This document shows, in pieces, positions 34,159 to 42,068 of a DNA stretch of 64,000 nucleotides (its first letter is position 1; each line of letters begins with the position of its first letter). The DNA lies in the NCBI GenBank assembly GCA_965213645.1, contig CBDBZX010000002.1, positions 496,001 through 560,000 on the forward strand, given 5' to 3'. Position numbers and translations under genes: made by a program. The DNA comes from CBDBZX01 sp965213645 (GTDB lineage Bacteria > Deinococcota > Deinococci > Deinococcales > Trueperaceae). Under the pieces are notes generated by a model. It saw nothing but the letters and a program-made list of their open reading frames with translations, was not told the origin of the DNA and made no database searches.

Positions 34159-34232
34159 CCTCGGCCGGGTGCGCTACTAGCTCAGCTTGTTCCAAGCGCC
34201 CAGATACAGAACAAGCGTCGTCGCTTCCGAAG
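34159..34232 (-). ncRNA. Candidate riboswitch motif, copy c
   Basis: Minus strand: closing stem CTTCGG / CCGAGG; inner stem GCTTGTT / AACAAGC; conserved TATCTGGGCGCTTGG; pseudoknot helix GCGCT / AGCGC; conserved GAGCTAGTAGCGCACCCGG. In tandem with copy b upstream of subunit gene A. Confidence 0.7.
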
Positions 34233-34359
34233 TCATTCAGCGTGTGCTGAACTTGAATAGAGTGTAGCGCACCTTGCACGCAGAGGGTGTGCATTCGTCA
34301 CACCGAGGTTGAACGAAAAGTCGGTTGAGTGGAGAATCAATGGGATAACTATAACGTCA

Positions 34360-34465
34360 TGTCATTCTGTTCACGCAGTCGGACGAAGTCTTGCGAACGC
34401 GAAGAATCTCTCTGGAAGGGCTATCAAAGATTCTTCGATTACGCTTCGCTTTATTCAGAATGACA
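34360..34465. repeat. MITE-like inverted-repeat element
   Basis: Ends TGTCATTCTG and CAGAATGACA are perfect 10-base inverted repeats; inside, GCGAAGAATCTCT and AGATTCTTCGATT form a second inverted pair. This layout (GTCATTCTG ... GAAGAATCT ... AGATTCTTC ... CAGAATGAC) is known from repeats in many bacterial genomes. No coding content. Confidence 0.7.
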
Positions 34466-34560
34466 CGCTAGCGCTAGGCTCAACTGACTTTTAGGGGTGA
34501 CTCTTGCAGCGCTACAGCTTGACATGAGGCGGACGCGCCCCATATACTGCTAAAGCTGTT

Positions 34561-34636
<76 letters not shown>

Positions 34637-34640
34637 ATAT

Positions 34641-34715
34641 GGCCCCTTCGACTAGCGGTTAGGTCACAACCCTTTCAAGGTTGCGGCACGGGTTCGAACC
34701 CCGTAGGGGTCACCA
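34641..34715 (+). tRNA. tRNA-Glu (TTC)
   Basis: Acceptor GGCCCCT / AGGGGTC (one G-U pair), anticodon loop CTTTCAA with anticodon TTC, GGTTCGAACCC, encoded CCA end. Four bases after tRNA-Lys. Confidence 0.97.
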
Positions 34716-34860
34716 GCAGTTAGGAAAGAGTCGGTATCATCGCTTGAAGAGGGTGATACCCACTTCTTTTCAAGAGGTATCAAGGAAGCTAGTATCAAAA
34801 ACAAGCTGAGGCCGAGTAGTTTACAAGTGATAGCTTTTATCAGTTGACGATATCAACCTC

Positions 34861-34933
34861 GGGCGATTAGCTCAGTTGGAAGAGCGCCTCCCTTACAAGG
34901 AGGATGTCGGCGGTTCGAGCCCGTCATCGCCCA
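34861..34933 (+). tRNA. tRNA-Val (TAC)
   Basis: Acceptor GGGCGAT / ATCGCCC, anticodon loop CTTACAA with anticodon TAC, GGTTCGAGCCC; the CCA end is not encoded. Followed by integrase remnants, so its 3' end was probably an integration site. Confidence 0.97.
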
Positions 34934-35029
34934 CTCAAGAATGAGCGTGACAAACGTCGTACAGATCCATTACTGATCAGCGGTAGCTTTATACATCAGC
35001 GCTTTTACAACCATTTTACAACCACGGCG

Positions 35030-35190
35030 TCAACCGAGGTCATCTGGCTCAACTTTGTCCTTGGTTAAGAAGCTCATCCAGCTTACGGCGTTGCTCGCCC
35101 TCTGCTCCTCGAAAAGGTGCGTGTACACGTCCATCGTAAAGCTCGCCTTCGCATGACCCAAGCGTTCCGCTAGCACCTTTGGGGCGAAGC
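35030..35190 (-). pseudogene. Tyrosine integrase C-terminal fragment
   Basis: Minus strand reads VSFAPKVLAERLGHAKASFT then MDVYTHLFEEQR and a stop at 35030. RLGH and the catalytic Tyr in DVYTH are the end of phage-type integrases. The first catalytic Arg and the rest of the core are missing. About 100 bases from tRNA-Val. Confidence 0.85.
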
Positions 35191-35378
35191 TCACCGTTTG
35201 ACCGCCTCGAGCTTCTCTCTCGCCTCTCGCTGCGTTTTGCCATATACGAATGGACGATTGCGGCGACCATCGGAATGGTAGCCGAGTGAGATGGAGCCTT
35301 GCTAGGTTCCATCTTTACGTTTTGTCAGCGTGCCCTCGCCTTTTGCACGTTTTTTCGCCGCGTTGCTTGGTCTTAGTC
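35191..35378 (-). pseudogene. Tyrosine integrase N-terminal fragment (AP2-like arm-binding domain)
   Basis: Minus strand reads AAKKRAKGEGTLTKRKDGT, an in-frame TAG at 35302-35304 (a Trp codon in relatives), then QGSISLGYHSDGRRNRPFVY and GKTQREAREKLEAV before TGA at 35191. Out of frame with the C-terminal fragment; roughly 250 residues of the core are deleted. Confidence 0.83.
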
Positions 35379-35508
35379 TCTCATCTCGCAAAAAGCGGTT
35401 CACCGCACCGTGACTAAACCTCTCTGGGTGATCGGCAAAGTTCGTCAGCGTGTAGTTGACCTAGCTTACCAATAGATACTGGCAATAATTCAACCGCGTG
35501 ACGCCCAT
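35379..35508 (-). pseudogene. IS701-like transposase N-terminal fragment
   Basis: From ATG at 35508: MGVTRLNYCQYLLVS, a TAG at 35461-35463, then VNYTLTNFADHPERFSHGAV and NRFLRDERLRP. This is the N-terminus of IS701-type DDE transposases. At about 35378 it passes directly and in frame into the integrase fragment, so a deletion or insertion joined the two. Confidence 0.8.
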
Positions 35509-35704
35509 TTGCAAACGCTACTACTTTTTCGCTCGCTGCGTAAGTCCTAATTGAGAAGGTTATGGGACGTCAAGATTGGGTGGAGTCTATGCTCGAGTTG
35601 CAAGTGGTGTGGCTTGGTGTTTTATTTGGTGCACATGAAGGTAGAAATAGGCGAGATAAATTGGTGCACTTTATGCCAAGCTAATAATGCTAGAAAGTGC
35701 ACCA

Positions 35705-35923
35705 ATGCATACGAGTGTGACACTCGATGATGAGGTGTTTCAGGAGTTAATGAAGATCACTCAGGAGACGAACCACATAAGGGCAGTGCAGAAAGCTGTA
35801 GAGGGGTTCGTTAGGGCGGCGAAGCTCGAGCGACTGCGGCAGCTCCAAGGCGAGGTGTCAATTCTCAGCAACGAGGAGCTTGAGGTAGAGGAGATTAGAG
35901 AACTCGAGTCTCAGGGTGGCTGA
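35705..35923 (+). CDS. VapB-like antitoxin
   Basis: 72 residues from ATG at 35705 (MHTSVTLDDEVFQELMKITQ); an ATG at 35687 adds 6 residues. N-terminal RHH-like strand-helix, a helical middle RAVQKAVEGFVRAAKLERLR and an acidic C-terminus EEIRELESQGG, typical of VapB partners of PIN toxins. Overlaps the truncated vapC by 8 bases. A TAATAAT box lies 17 bases before the ATG. Confidence 0.82.
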   Translation: MHTSVTLDDEVFQELMKITQETNHIRAVQKAVEGFVRAAKLERLRQLQGEVSILSNEELEVEEIRELESQGG

Positions 35924-36077
35924 GCTGGTGCTGATTGATATGAGTGCTTGGATTGCCTTCTTTCGAGGGGACGAGTCGGTAGCTTCATGGGTTGATGACG
36001 CCATGATGGGTGTCTCCAAGCCTACCCTTTACAGCTATGTTAGGGAAAGCCAGAAAGTCGAACAGTTAAAACCGTAG
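35916..36077 (+). pseudogene. Truncated VapC PIN toxin
   Basis: 53 codons from GTG at 35916: VAELVLIDMSAWIAFFRGDE then SVASWVDDAMMG, the PIN N-terminus with its first catalytic Asp. After that the frame leaves the family and stops at 36077; functional VapC proteins have about 130 residues. The following DNA has no PIN remainder. Confidence 0.83.
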
Positions 36078-36122
36078 GTTTCTATTCAGATGCGCCCGCT
36101 GGTCCAAGTTGCAAAGCTCTTC

Positions 36123-37688
36123 TCAGTTATTAACGCGCTTAGGCGTGATGTAGTCATCCTCAGGGAGTTTAGAAATGTACTCTTTCCCCGACCTTGATTG
36201 CGACGGACTAGTGACCTGGGTCGCCACCACACCGAGCAGTTTTATACCAACACGCTGCAACAGGTCGACAGTTGAACGTACCTGACGGCGATTCGTTGTC
36301 CGCACGTCCGTTACTAAGACGGTACCTGTACATAGCGGTGCAATGATCAAAGGATCAGCTACAGACAGCACGGGCGGCGAGTCAATAACGATGATATCGT
36401 ACTGAGCACGCCAAGCATCTAAGCGCTCACGGAAACCGTGGCTCAAGAGGTCGGTGGGTGAAGCGGCTGATTCAAAGCTAGGTATAACGTGAAGGACCTG
36501 AGTTTTACTGATCTGAACGCCGACCGGGATACAGTCAGTCTCGAGATGATCGAGCAAGTATTTCAACGAGATGTCTTGTGCGGGGTTAAGATTATAATAC
36601 TGGCCGATAACTGGACTTCTCAGCTCTGCGTCCACCAGCAAGGTGCGGAGTTCGCTGCGCGCACAACTCTCCGCCAAGCTTATGGCGACGCTCGACTTAC
36701 CTTCGCCGCTTTTACTGCTCGTTACCAGGATAATCTTAGGGTGAATGTGTCCCGTTTCCAGTAGAATGTTAGCACGCAAGTAATTTATCGCTTCTATTGG
36801 CAGACGTCGTATACCCTTGCGGAGTTTAGGAAACTCAGCAAGTACCGGTAGACCACTGACTTTCGACAAGTTGTCCGCGCTCCGCAGACGTGTGTCGAGA
36901 GCTTGCCGCAAGAATTGCACGCCATAAGCGAGTAAGAGACCGAGGACAAATGCGAGCGTGGCGTTGAATTGGGGACGTGGCGAGACGGGAGTAAGCGGCG
37001 GGGTAGCGGACTCTAAGGGCTCGAGCCGACCCAAAGCCGAAATCCCCGAAACGCGCGCGTAAGCCAGGTCCTCCTGGCGCTCGGCTTGAAGTCTTAGAAA
37101 GCCGTCAAGCTGCTCTGGTGTTGCCTCCCCAGCGTCCCGAAGCGACTGAATCTGATCATTTAGCGTGGCAATCTGCTCTTCCAAAGACACGATGATGCGG
37201 GCGAAGTTGTCGCTAGCACGCTCATTGTCCCAGTTCACCAACGCCCTGGCTACCGCGTTCGCCCGCTCGGTAGCCTGCTCGGGCGTTCCGCTCGCTGCGT
37301 CAATGTGAATAAGACTCGAGAGCTCCGTCTCTACGGTGCTAACTAATATCTTGTCTCTGAGACTGCGAACCTGACTTTCATCAGCGTCGGGGGTGCCCAA
37401 GGTAGCGAGGGCTTCTCCGAGAACGGCCTTGCTATGCGCCGCGATCCGGTAGACGCTGACGTCGACGGGGGGCGGCGTGTAGAGCGTACGTCCTAAGGGG
37501 TCTTGACTCTGCCGCGACTGAGACTGCGACGCAAACAAAGTAGCGCGTGTCTCATAGCGCGGTGGCTCGTTCTGGCTGAGTTGATAAGCTACGGCGGCAG
37601 CGGCAGTAGCAACAATCAGCGCTAAGAGTAGACCCCGCAAGATAAAGCGGAGCAGGTCGCTCAAACTGATAGATGAGTTTTCTTGCAC
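36123..37688 (-). CDS. Wzz/Wzc-like chain-length regulator with BY-kinase domain
   Basis: 521 residues. Wzz domain between two TM helices (about 16-33 and 243-262), then a bacterial tyrosine kinase: Walker A TSSKSGEGKSSVAISLAESC, Walker A' TLLVDAELRSPVIG, Walker B YDIIVIDSPPVLSVADPLII. The C-terminal tail has few Tyr (KEYISKLPEDDYITP). Controls capsule or EPS polymerisation and export. Divergent from the pectate lyase genes and adjacent to the glycan cluster. Confidence 0.92.
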   Translation of the reverse strand: MQENSSISLSDLLRFILRGLLLALIVATAAAAVAYQLSQNEPPRYETRATLFASQSQSRQSQDPLGRTLYTPPPVDVSVYRIAAHSKAVLGEALATLGTPDADESQVRSLRDKILVSTVETELSSLIHIDAASGTPEQATERANAVARALVNWDNERASDNFARIIVSLEEQIATLNDQIQSLRDAGEATPEQLDGFLRLQAERQEDLAYARVSGISALGRLEPLESATPPLTPVSPRPQFNATLAFVLGLLLAYGVQFLRQALDTRLRSADNLSKVSGLPVLAEFPKLRKGIRRLPIEAINYLRANILLETGHIHPKIILVTSSKSGEGKSSVAISLAESCARSELRTLLVDAELRSPVIGQYYNLNPAQDISLKYLLDHLETDCIPVGVQISKTQVLHVIPSFESAASPTDLLSHGFRERLDAWRAQYDIIVIDSPPVLSVADPLIIAPLCTGTVLVTDVRTTNRRQVRSTVDLLQRVGIKLLGVVATQVTSPSQSRSGKEYISKLPEDDYITPKRVNN

Positions 37689-38244
37689 GGTACTCCTTTT
37701 AAGACGAGATTCGGAAACCCCTTTACGGAGGGTTCCACCAGGTATCTTTCGAGCATTCCTTTCGCAACGGCTTTACCTACTTATCCAACCGTTTCACCAA
37801 CTGACGCTTTCACGAGTTTAGACCTTTTGCAAAAGTACTACCTTTTCCAGTGAGCGCGTTTACTCATACTCGTAAGGCTGCGTCCGACTTCGTGAACTGC
37901 TCGGCAAAAGCGGAAGCCAGGCATTCGTCTGCCTCTCACTTTCTCAATGAGGTCTCTTATATTAGCAAACTGCGTAATGTAGATTAGCCCATAGAGGTCA
38001 CAGGTGGGTGCTGAGACGAGGGGTGAAGGGGGAGAATGATACTTCGGTTACATCATTTACCCCAGGATTATACGTGCTACGTCTCTTCCGACCCGCAGCT
38101 TGAAACCTTAAAGAGATCGCGGAAAAAGACTGTCTAAACACGTGAAATATTTTATTTGTACTGTCTTTTATGAGAAGGTCTGGAGGCGTTTAAGCTCAGA
38201 GCTGCTGCGCTAAGAGCGTTCAGGAAAGCCAAAAACGCCGTCTC
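37689..38244. other. Intergenic region upstream of the Wzz gene
   Basis: No gene seen. A hairpin GGAAACCCC / GGGTTCC lies close to the start of the Wzz gene (about 37709-37733) in its leader. Contains the inverted-repeat element copy 2. Confidence 0.45.
37822..37953. repeat. Inverted-repeat element, copy 2
   Basis: Left part ACCTTTTGCAAAAGTACTAC ... TTCCAGTGAGCGCGT resembles 25626-25665; right part CCTCTCACTTTCTCAATGAG resembles 25670-25690. The centre holds about 65 extra bases. Same orientation as copy 1. Confidence 0.55.
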
Positions 38245-38288
38245 TGTGAGCAATATAACCTCTCCCGTTGTGAGCAATATAACCTCTC
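38245..38288. promoter_or_regulatory. Two direct repeats ahead of the pectate lyase leader
   Basis: TGTGAGCAATATAACCTCTC occurs twice with a 24-base period. TGTGAGC-n-ATAAC resembles LacI-type half-sites, but the repeat is direct, not inverted. Probably activator or repressor sites for the lyase gene. Confidence 0.5.
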
Positions 38289-38332
38289 GTGCGGCCTCAG
38301 ATTATTTATCATGCACTTTGTCGAAGGGATTT

Positions 38333-38407
38333 CCTTCGGAGGCTGAGAAACCCGTTTCCCGTTTGGGCGCTTGGAACAGGTGGAGCCAGTAGCGCAACCG
38401 GCCGGGG
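38333..38407 (+). ncRNA. Candidate riboswitch motif, copy d
   Basis: Closing stem CCTTCGG / CCGGGG (G-U pairs), inner stem ACCCGTT / AACAGGT with one mismatch, conserved GTTTGGGCGCTTGG, pseudoknot helix GCGCT / AGCGC, conserved GGAGCCAGTAGCGCAACCGG. A terminator follows at 38451, then the ribosome site and start of the lyase gene at 38506. Confidence 0.72.
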
Positions 38408-38450
38408 ATGGTCCCTCCATTCCTCTTAACTGCGTTGTGTTTCAAAAGCG

Positions 38451-38486
38451 CTGTCCAGGGCACGAGCCCGGGCAGTCATTTTTTTT
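38451..38486 (+). terminator. Intrinsic terminator in the pectate lyase leader
   Basis: CTGTCCAGGGC - acga - GCCCGGGCAG stem followed by TCA and eight T. It ends 19 bases before the ATG and 2 bases before the AAAGAGGAG ribosome site, so it would abort transcription unless an upstream structure prevents it. Confidence 0.8.
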
Positions 38487-38505
38487 GGAAAGAGGAGTTT
38501 TTATA

Positions 38506-40017
38506 ATGACTAAAGGTTTACTGAAGTACCTATGCAGCATCTCCGTGCTGCTAGCGGTTGTACTGTCGGCTTGTCAGACCGCGCCGGTGTCCCCCTCTGC
38601 CGAGCAAAACATTGACACCTTGGGTAGTGGCTTCACTGAAAGGCTCGAGGCTGAACACGCTAAGGTCAAGGCGACTTTCGTGACTAGGCGTGACGCCGGT
38701 TCGTCTGCAGGCGGCTATCTGGTTCAACCCTCGAGTGTCAAGAACTCGAGGAATCCCGGCGAAGAAGCGACGCTTAGCTTCAAGGTTCCCAGGGACGGTA
38801 GCTACACCATGTGGGCCCGCTTGTACGGACCTTCGGGCAGCAGCGACGCCGTCTACCTAGGTTTTGACGGGAAGTTGCACCGCAAGTTCCCTGGTACTTA
38901 CGGCAAGTACCGGTGGGTCAAGGTCACCTCGCAGCAGCTCAAGGCGGGCGCTCACCGTGTCTCTCTAGGACATGGTGAAGCGAGGGCTCGCGTTGACATG
39001 GTTGTTGTCACGACCGAAGAACTCAGCCGCAAGATGTTGGACAGCTTTATAAAGACGCCCAAAAAGGCAAGCCATCTGGATATCTTAGAGGAACTCGAGG
39101 GCTTCGGGAAGAACACTACTGGAGGTAAAAACGGCAAGGTCGTGGTCGTAACTAACCTGAAAGATTCTGGCGCGGGTAGCCTTAGAGAAGCTGTTTCGAT
39201 GAAAGACCCTAAGTGGATTGTGTTCAAAGAGGGCTTGCGGGGCAGTATCAACCTGAGCAAAAATTTGAGTGTCAACAGTGACAAAACGATAGACGGTCGC
39301 GGTGCGGACATTACGATAGCAAGGCGTGCTCTGGTCGTAGATTCTGATAATGTAATCGTCACGCACCTGAAGTTCGAAGGCGCTGATCGTGACGCTATCC
39401 GCGTTTCAAGTGCAAAAAATGTGTGGATCCACCAAAATTCTCTGAAAAATTCGGGTGACGGTCTTATCGACGTCATCTACGGGTCTAAGAACATCACCAT
39501 CTCCTGGAATAAGTTCAGCAACCACGGTCTGGTTATGCTGTTGGGGCGTAGTGGCACGAAGAATGCGCAGGACGCAAACACGACGATTACAATGCACCAC
39601 AACTTTTTCGACGCCACGGGCGAGCGGAATCCGAAAGCCAACCGGAGCAAGGTTCACTCTTACAACAACTACTTAGTCGGCTGGAGACACGTCGGTGCCT
39701 ACGTAGCAGTAGGGGGGCAGGTCTACTCAGAAGCGAACATCTACGAGGCGGGACGCGCCAAACGCGCTTCGAACTACAGCGACAAAAGTCCGGGTTACCT
39801 TCGTTCGGTAGGCGACCTTATGCAAAATGGGGCTTTTCATAAAGCTACGAACCCCGGGAAAGTGTTTAAGCCCTCGAGCTTCTACTCGTACAGAGCAGAC
39901 AAAGCTGATGAGCGCCTAAAATCGAAAATTAAAGGGGGGGCAGGCTGGCAAAGGACCTCGGCGGCCGTAGCACTTGCCCAAACAAGTGGTCAGCTTGCCA
40001 ACGCGGAGCGACCCTGA
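38506..40017 (+). CDS. Secreted pectate-lyase-like lipoprotein with CBM
   Basis: 503 residues from ATG at 38506. Lipobox VVLSAC at about 17-22. Residues about 42-165 form a CBM6/35-like carbohydrate-binding domain (FTERLEAEHAKVKATF; YTMWARLYG; VDMVVVTTEE). Residues about 185-470 are a right-handed beta-helix of polysaccharide lyase family 1 type: GFGKNTTGGKNGKVVVVTNL, LREAVSMKDPKWIVF, KTIDGRGADI, NVWIHQNSL, GDGLIDVI, HHNFFDATGERNPK with the usual Arg. Cleaves polygalacturonate-like uronans by beta-elimination. Controlled by the leader RNA and terminator. Confidence 0.9.
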   Translation: MTKGLLKYLCSISVLLAVVLSACQTAPVSPSAEQNIDTLGSGFTERLEAEHAKVKATFVTRRDAGSSAGGYLVQPSSVKNSRNPGEEATLSFKVPRDGSYTMWARLYGPSGSSDAVYLGFDGKLHRKFPGTYGKYRWVKVTSQQLKAGAHRVSLGHGEARARVDMVVVTTEELSRKMLDSFIKTPKKASHLDILEELEGFGKNTTGGKNGKVVVVTNLKDSGAGSLREAVSMKDPKWIVFKEGLRGSINLSKNLSVNSDKTIDGRGADITIARRALVVDSDNVIVTHLKFEGADRDAIRVSSAKNVWIHQNSLKNSGDGLIDVIYGSKNITISWNKFSNHGLVMLLGRSGTKNAQDANTTITMHHNFFDATGERNPKANRSKVHSYNNYLVGWRHVGAYVAVGGQVYSEANIYEAGRAKRASNYSDKSPGYLRSVGDLMQNGAFHKATNPGKVFKPSSFYSYRADKADERLKSKIKGGAGWQRTSAAVALAQTSGQLANAERP

Positions 40018-40044
40018 CTTCTCGAGCAACACAGCTTTAATTGG

Positions 40045-40073
40045 AACGGGCGAGTTTTTCTCGCTCGTTTTTT
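40045..40073 (+). terminator. Rho-independent terminator
   Basis: AACGGGCGAG - ttttt - CTCGCTCGTT followed by TTTT, 27 bases after the first lyase gene. Confidence 0.85.
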
Positions 40074-40544
40074 ACTAGACCTCCCCGCCAAAATGACTTA
40101 CCTAGAGATACGCTCTACGGATGTCCAGTGTCAAAGATTAAGTACTCAGGTACCTGTAGGTTAAGTGTTCGCGAGTGCGCGACCCGCTACATTTGTACAA
40201 TCTGAGAAAAATCGCACTTCCATGAGGCTTTCTCAAACTCGCTAAACTGCCATCAGGGTCACGGTTTACCTGCTTCGCATCGTATGAAACCGTGAGAGCG
40301 CGGGTGTACAAAAGGTCAACTGCTCATCTCCACGTAACTTTTATCATAGATGCCTTCGTTACATTGCACAGCGGTAAGTAACCCAGTCACGTTGCTTGTA
40401 AATTCGCTGGTTGTCCGCCGAGTCTAATCGAGAGCTTCGAGCGTGCGAAAAAAATTCATACGCATTTTGGTGCGGTGCCTGCGCTTTGGTATGTCCTGAC
40501 ACTACGTGGGGAATGTCTGAACTGAGGTACATCGAGAGGAATCT
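40074..40544. other. 470-base intergenic region
   Basis: No supported gene or RNA motif copy. It should hold the promoter of the second lyase; GAGAGGAATCT precedes the ATG at 40545. Confidence 0.45.
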
Positions 40545-41606
40545 ATGAACACTACATTTATGCGTCATCGGCCCGGAGGTTTAAAGGGGCGCTTTAGCGC
40601 CTCGAGCCTGATCTTTTTACTGCTGCTACTGCCTCTTTTGAACGCTTGCGGGGACGCCGAGTACGCGCCTGCCGAACTGGAAACGGCAGGGCTCAGCGAT
40701 TTGCAGGCTGTCTTAAAAGATGCAAGTGGCTTTGGTAGAAATACGACAGGCGGCAAAAACGGCAAGGTCGTCGAGGTAATCAATCTGAAAGACTCCGGCT
40801 CGGGCTCGCTACGCGCCGCTATGGACGTCAAAGGTCCTAAGTGGATTGTGTTCAAGCGGGGGCTCAGCGGAGAGATTAGGCTCAGAGATATTCTTGAAGT
40901 GTCAAAGAACACGACTATTGACGGGCGCGGTGCCAAAATAACGATCGCTGGCGACACTCTCGAGATAGATGGTAACAGCAGATATCAGCCCGGTAGAAAT
41001 GTAGCTATCATGTACCTCAACTTCAAAGATGCGAAAGACGACGCTCTACGCGTTCGAGACGGTGCGAAAAACATTTGGATCCACCACAACTCATTCGAGA
41101 AGTCGGGTGACGGTTTGATTGACATTATTCGGGGAGGAACAGACGTCACGGTCTCTTGGAATAAGTTCAGCAATCACGGTCCGGTTGCGCTGCTAGGGTC
41201 TAAGTGCAACCAGGACGACAATCTAAAGATTACCCTACACCACAACTACTTCGACGGGGTCGGTGAGCGTAGCCCCAAGGTCAACTGCGGCAAGGCGCAC
41301 ACCTACAACAACTACAACCACCGCTGGCGTCACGTGGCTGCCCGGGTGGAAAAAGGCGGCGAAATCTACTCGGAGGCAAATATCTACGAAGCGGGAAGTA
41401 CTAAGCGGGCGAGCAACTACTCGAGTTCTGGTTACATGCGCTCAGTCAATGATCTGATGCAAAACGGTGCTTATCATAAACTGTCGAAGTCCGACAGAGT
41501 TTTTAAGCCGGCCCGCTACTATTCGTACAGAGTCGAGAAAGCCAGCTCGAGCTTGAAGTCTAAAATTTTGCGTAATGCGGGTTGGCAGAGCGTGAGTCGT
41601 CCCTAA
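40545..41606 (+). CDS. Secreted pectate-lyase-like lipoprotein 2
   Basis: 353 residues. Lipobox PLLNAC at about 31-36. No CBM; the PL1-like beta-helix starts right after: DASGFGRNTTGGKNGKVVEV, WIVFKRGLSGEIRL, TTIDGRGAKI, NIWIHHNSFEKSGDGLIDII, HHNYFDGVGERSPKVNCGK. The acidic (D/E) and Arg (GERSPK) positions of the calcium and catalytic site are kept. A DNA tract is almost identical with the third lyase. Confidence 0.88.
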   Translation: MNTTFMRHRPGGLKGRFSASSLIFLLLLLPLLNACGDAEYAPAELETAGLSDLQAVLKDASGFGRNTTGGKNGKVVEVINLKDSGSGSLRAAMDVKGPKWIVFKRGLSGEIRLRDILEVSKNTTIDGRGAKITIAGDTLEIDGNSRYQPGRNVAIMYLNFKDAKDDALRVRDGAKNIWIHHNSFEKSGDGLIDIIRGGTDVTVSWNKFSNHGPVALLGSKCNQDDNLKITLHHNYFDGVGERSPKVNCGKAHTYNNYNHRWRHVAARVEKGGEIYSEANIYEAGSTKRASNYSSSGYMRSVNDLMQNGAYHKLSKSDRVFKPARYYSYRVEKASSSLKSKILRNAGWQSVSRP

Positions 41607-41630
41607 CGCTACTAGCAGAAGCGATTGCGA

Positions 41631-41666
41631 AGGAGGAGCCGAGCAAACAGCTCGGCTCCTCCTTTT
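41631..41666 (+). terminator. Rho-independent terminator
   Basis: AGGAGGAGCCGAGC - aaaca - GCTCGGCTCCTCCT with TTTT, 24 bases after the second lyase gene. Confidence 0.88.
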
Positions 41667-42068
41667 GACTTTGAGACTCTCAACTGAGATACCTGACTGC
41701 CGAGCGAGATACAGCTTTACCCTTATGACAAATGTATGATGAATGTGGTTGACGTTTCTACACTCGCCGGTATTCTATGGCGGTATTTTGAACGAGTACC
41801 CTAAGCGCGTGGCCCGACATGAAAATTTGGTAGGACCTGAGTACGGGATAAAGTGGTACGATATTCCGGGAAAGGGATGAAGTTGGCACGACAGTATTTA
41901 GAACTTGGTAGTTTATAAAGCAAGTAAGGTATTTCCCCGTTATTTTTGTAGGTATATCGTGAACGGTGTATGAGGAAAGTGCCGGTCTATTTCGCCCTTC
42001 TCTAAGCTAACGTTTTCTTGCTGATGCGCTATCCTCTAAGCTCGAGACAAGGGAGGTTCTAAAGCTAC
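41667..42068. other. 400-base intergenic region
   Basis: No supported gene. Contains the promoter of the third lyase; GGGAGG lies 12 bases before its ATG. Confidence 0.45.

Noticed and set aside
32976..34232. Known c-di-GMP-I (GEMM) riboswitch
   Set aside because: No GGGCAAACC / GACGCAAAGCC core or tetraloop-receptor pair; the pseudoknot fold is different. A very diverged variant cannot be fully excluded.
38245..38288. CRISPR-like repeats
   Set aside because: Only two units with a 4-base spacer; no cas genes in the window.
38333..38407. GGCTGAGAAACCC in RNA motif d looks like the start of a TPP riboswitch
   Set aside because: The other three copies lack CTGAGA, and the rest of the THI element is absent.
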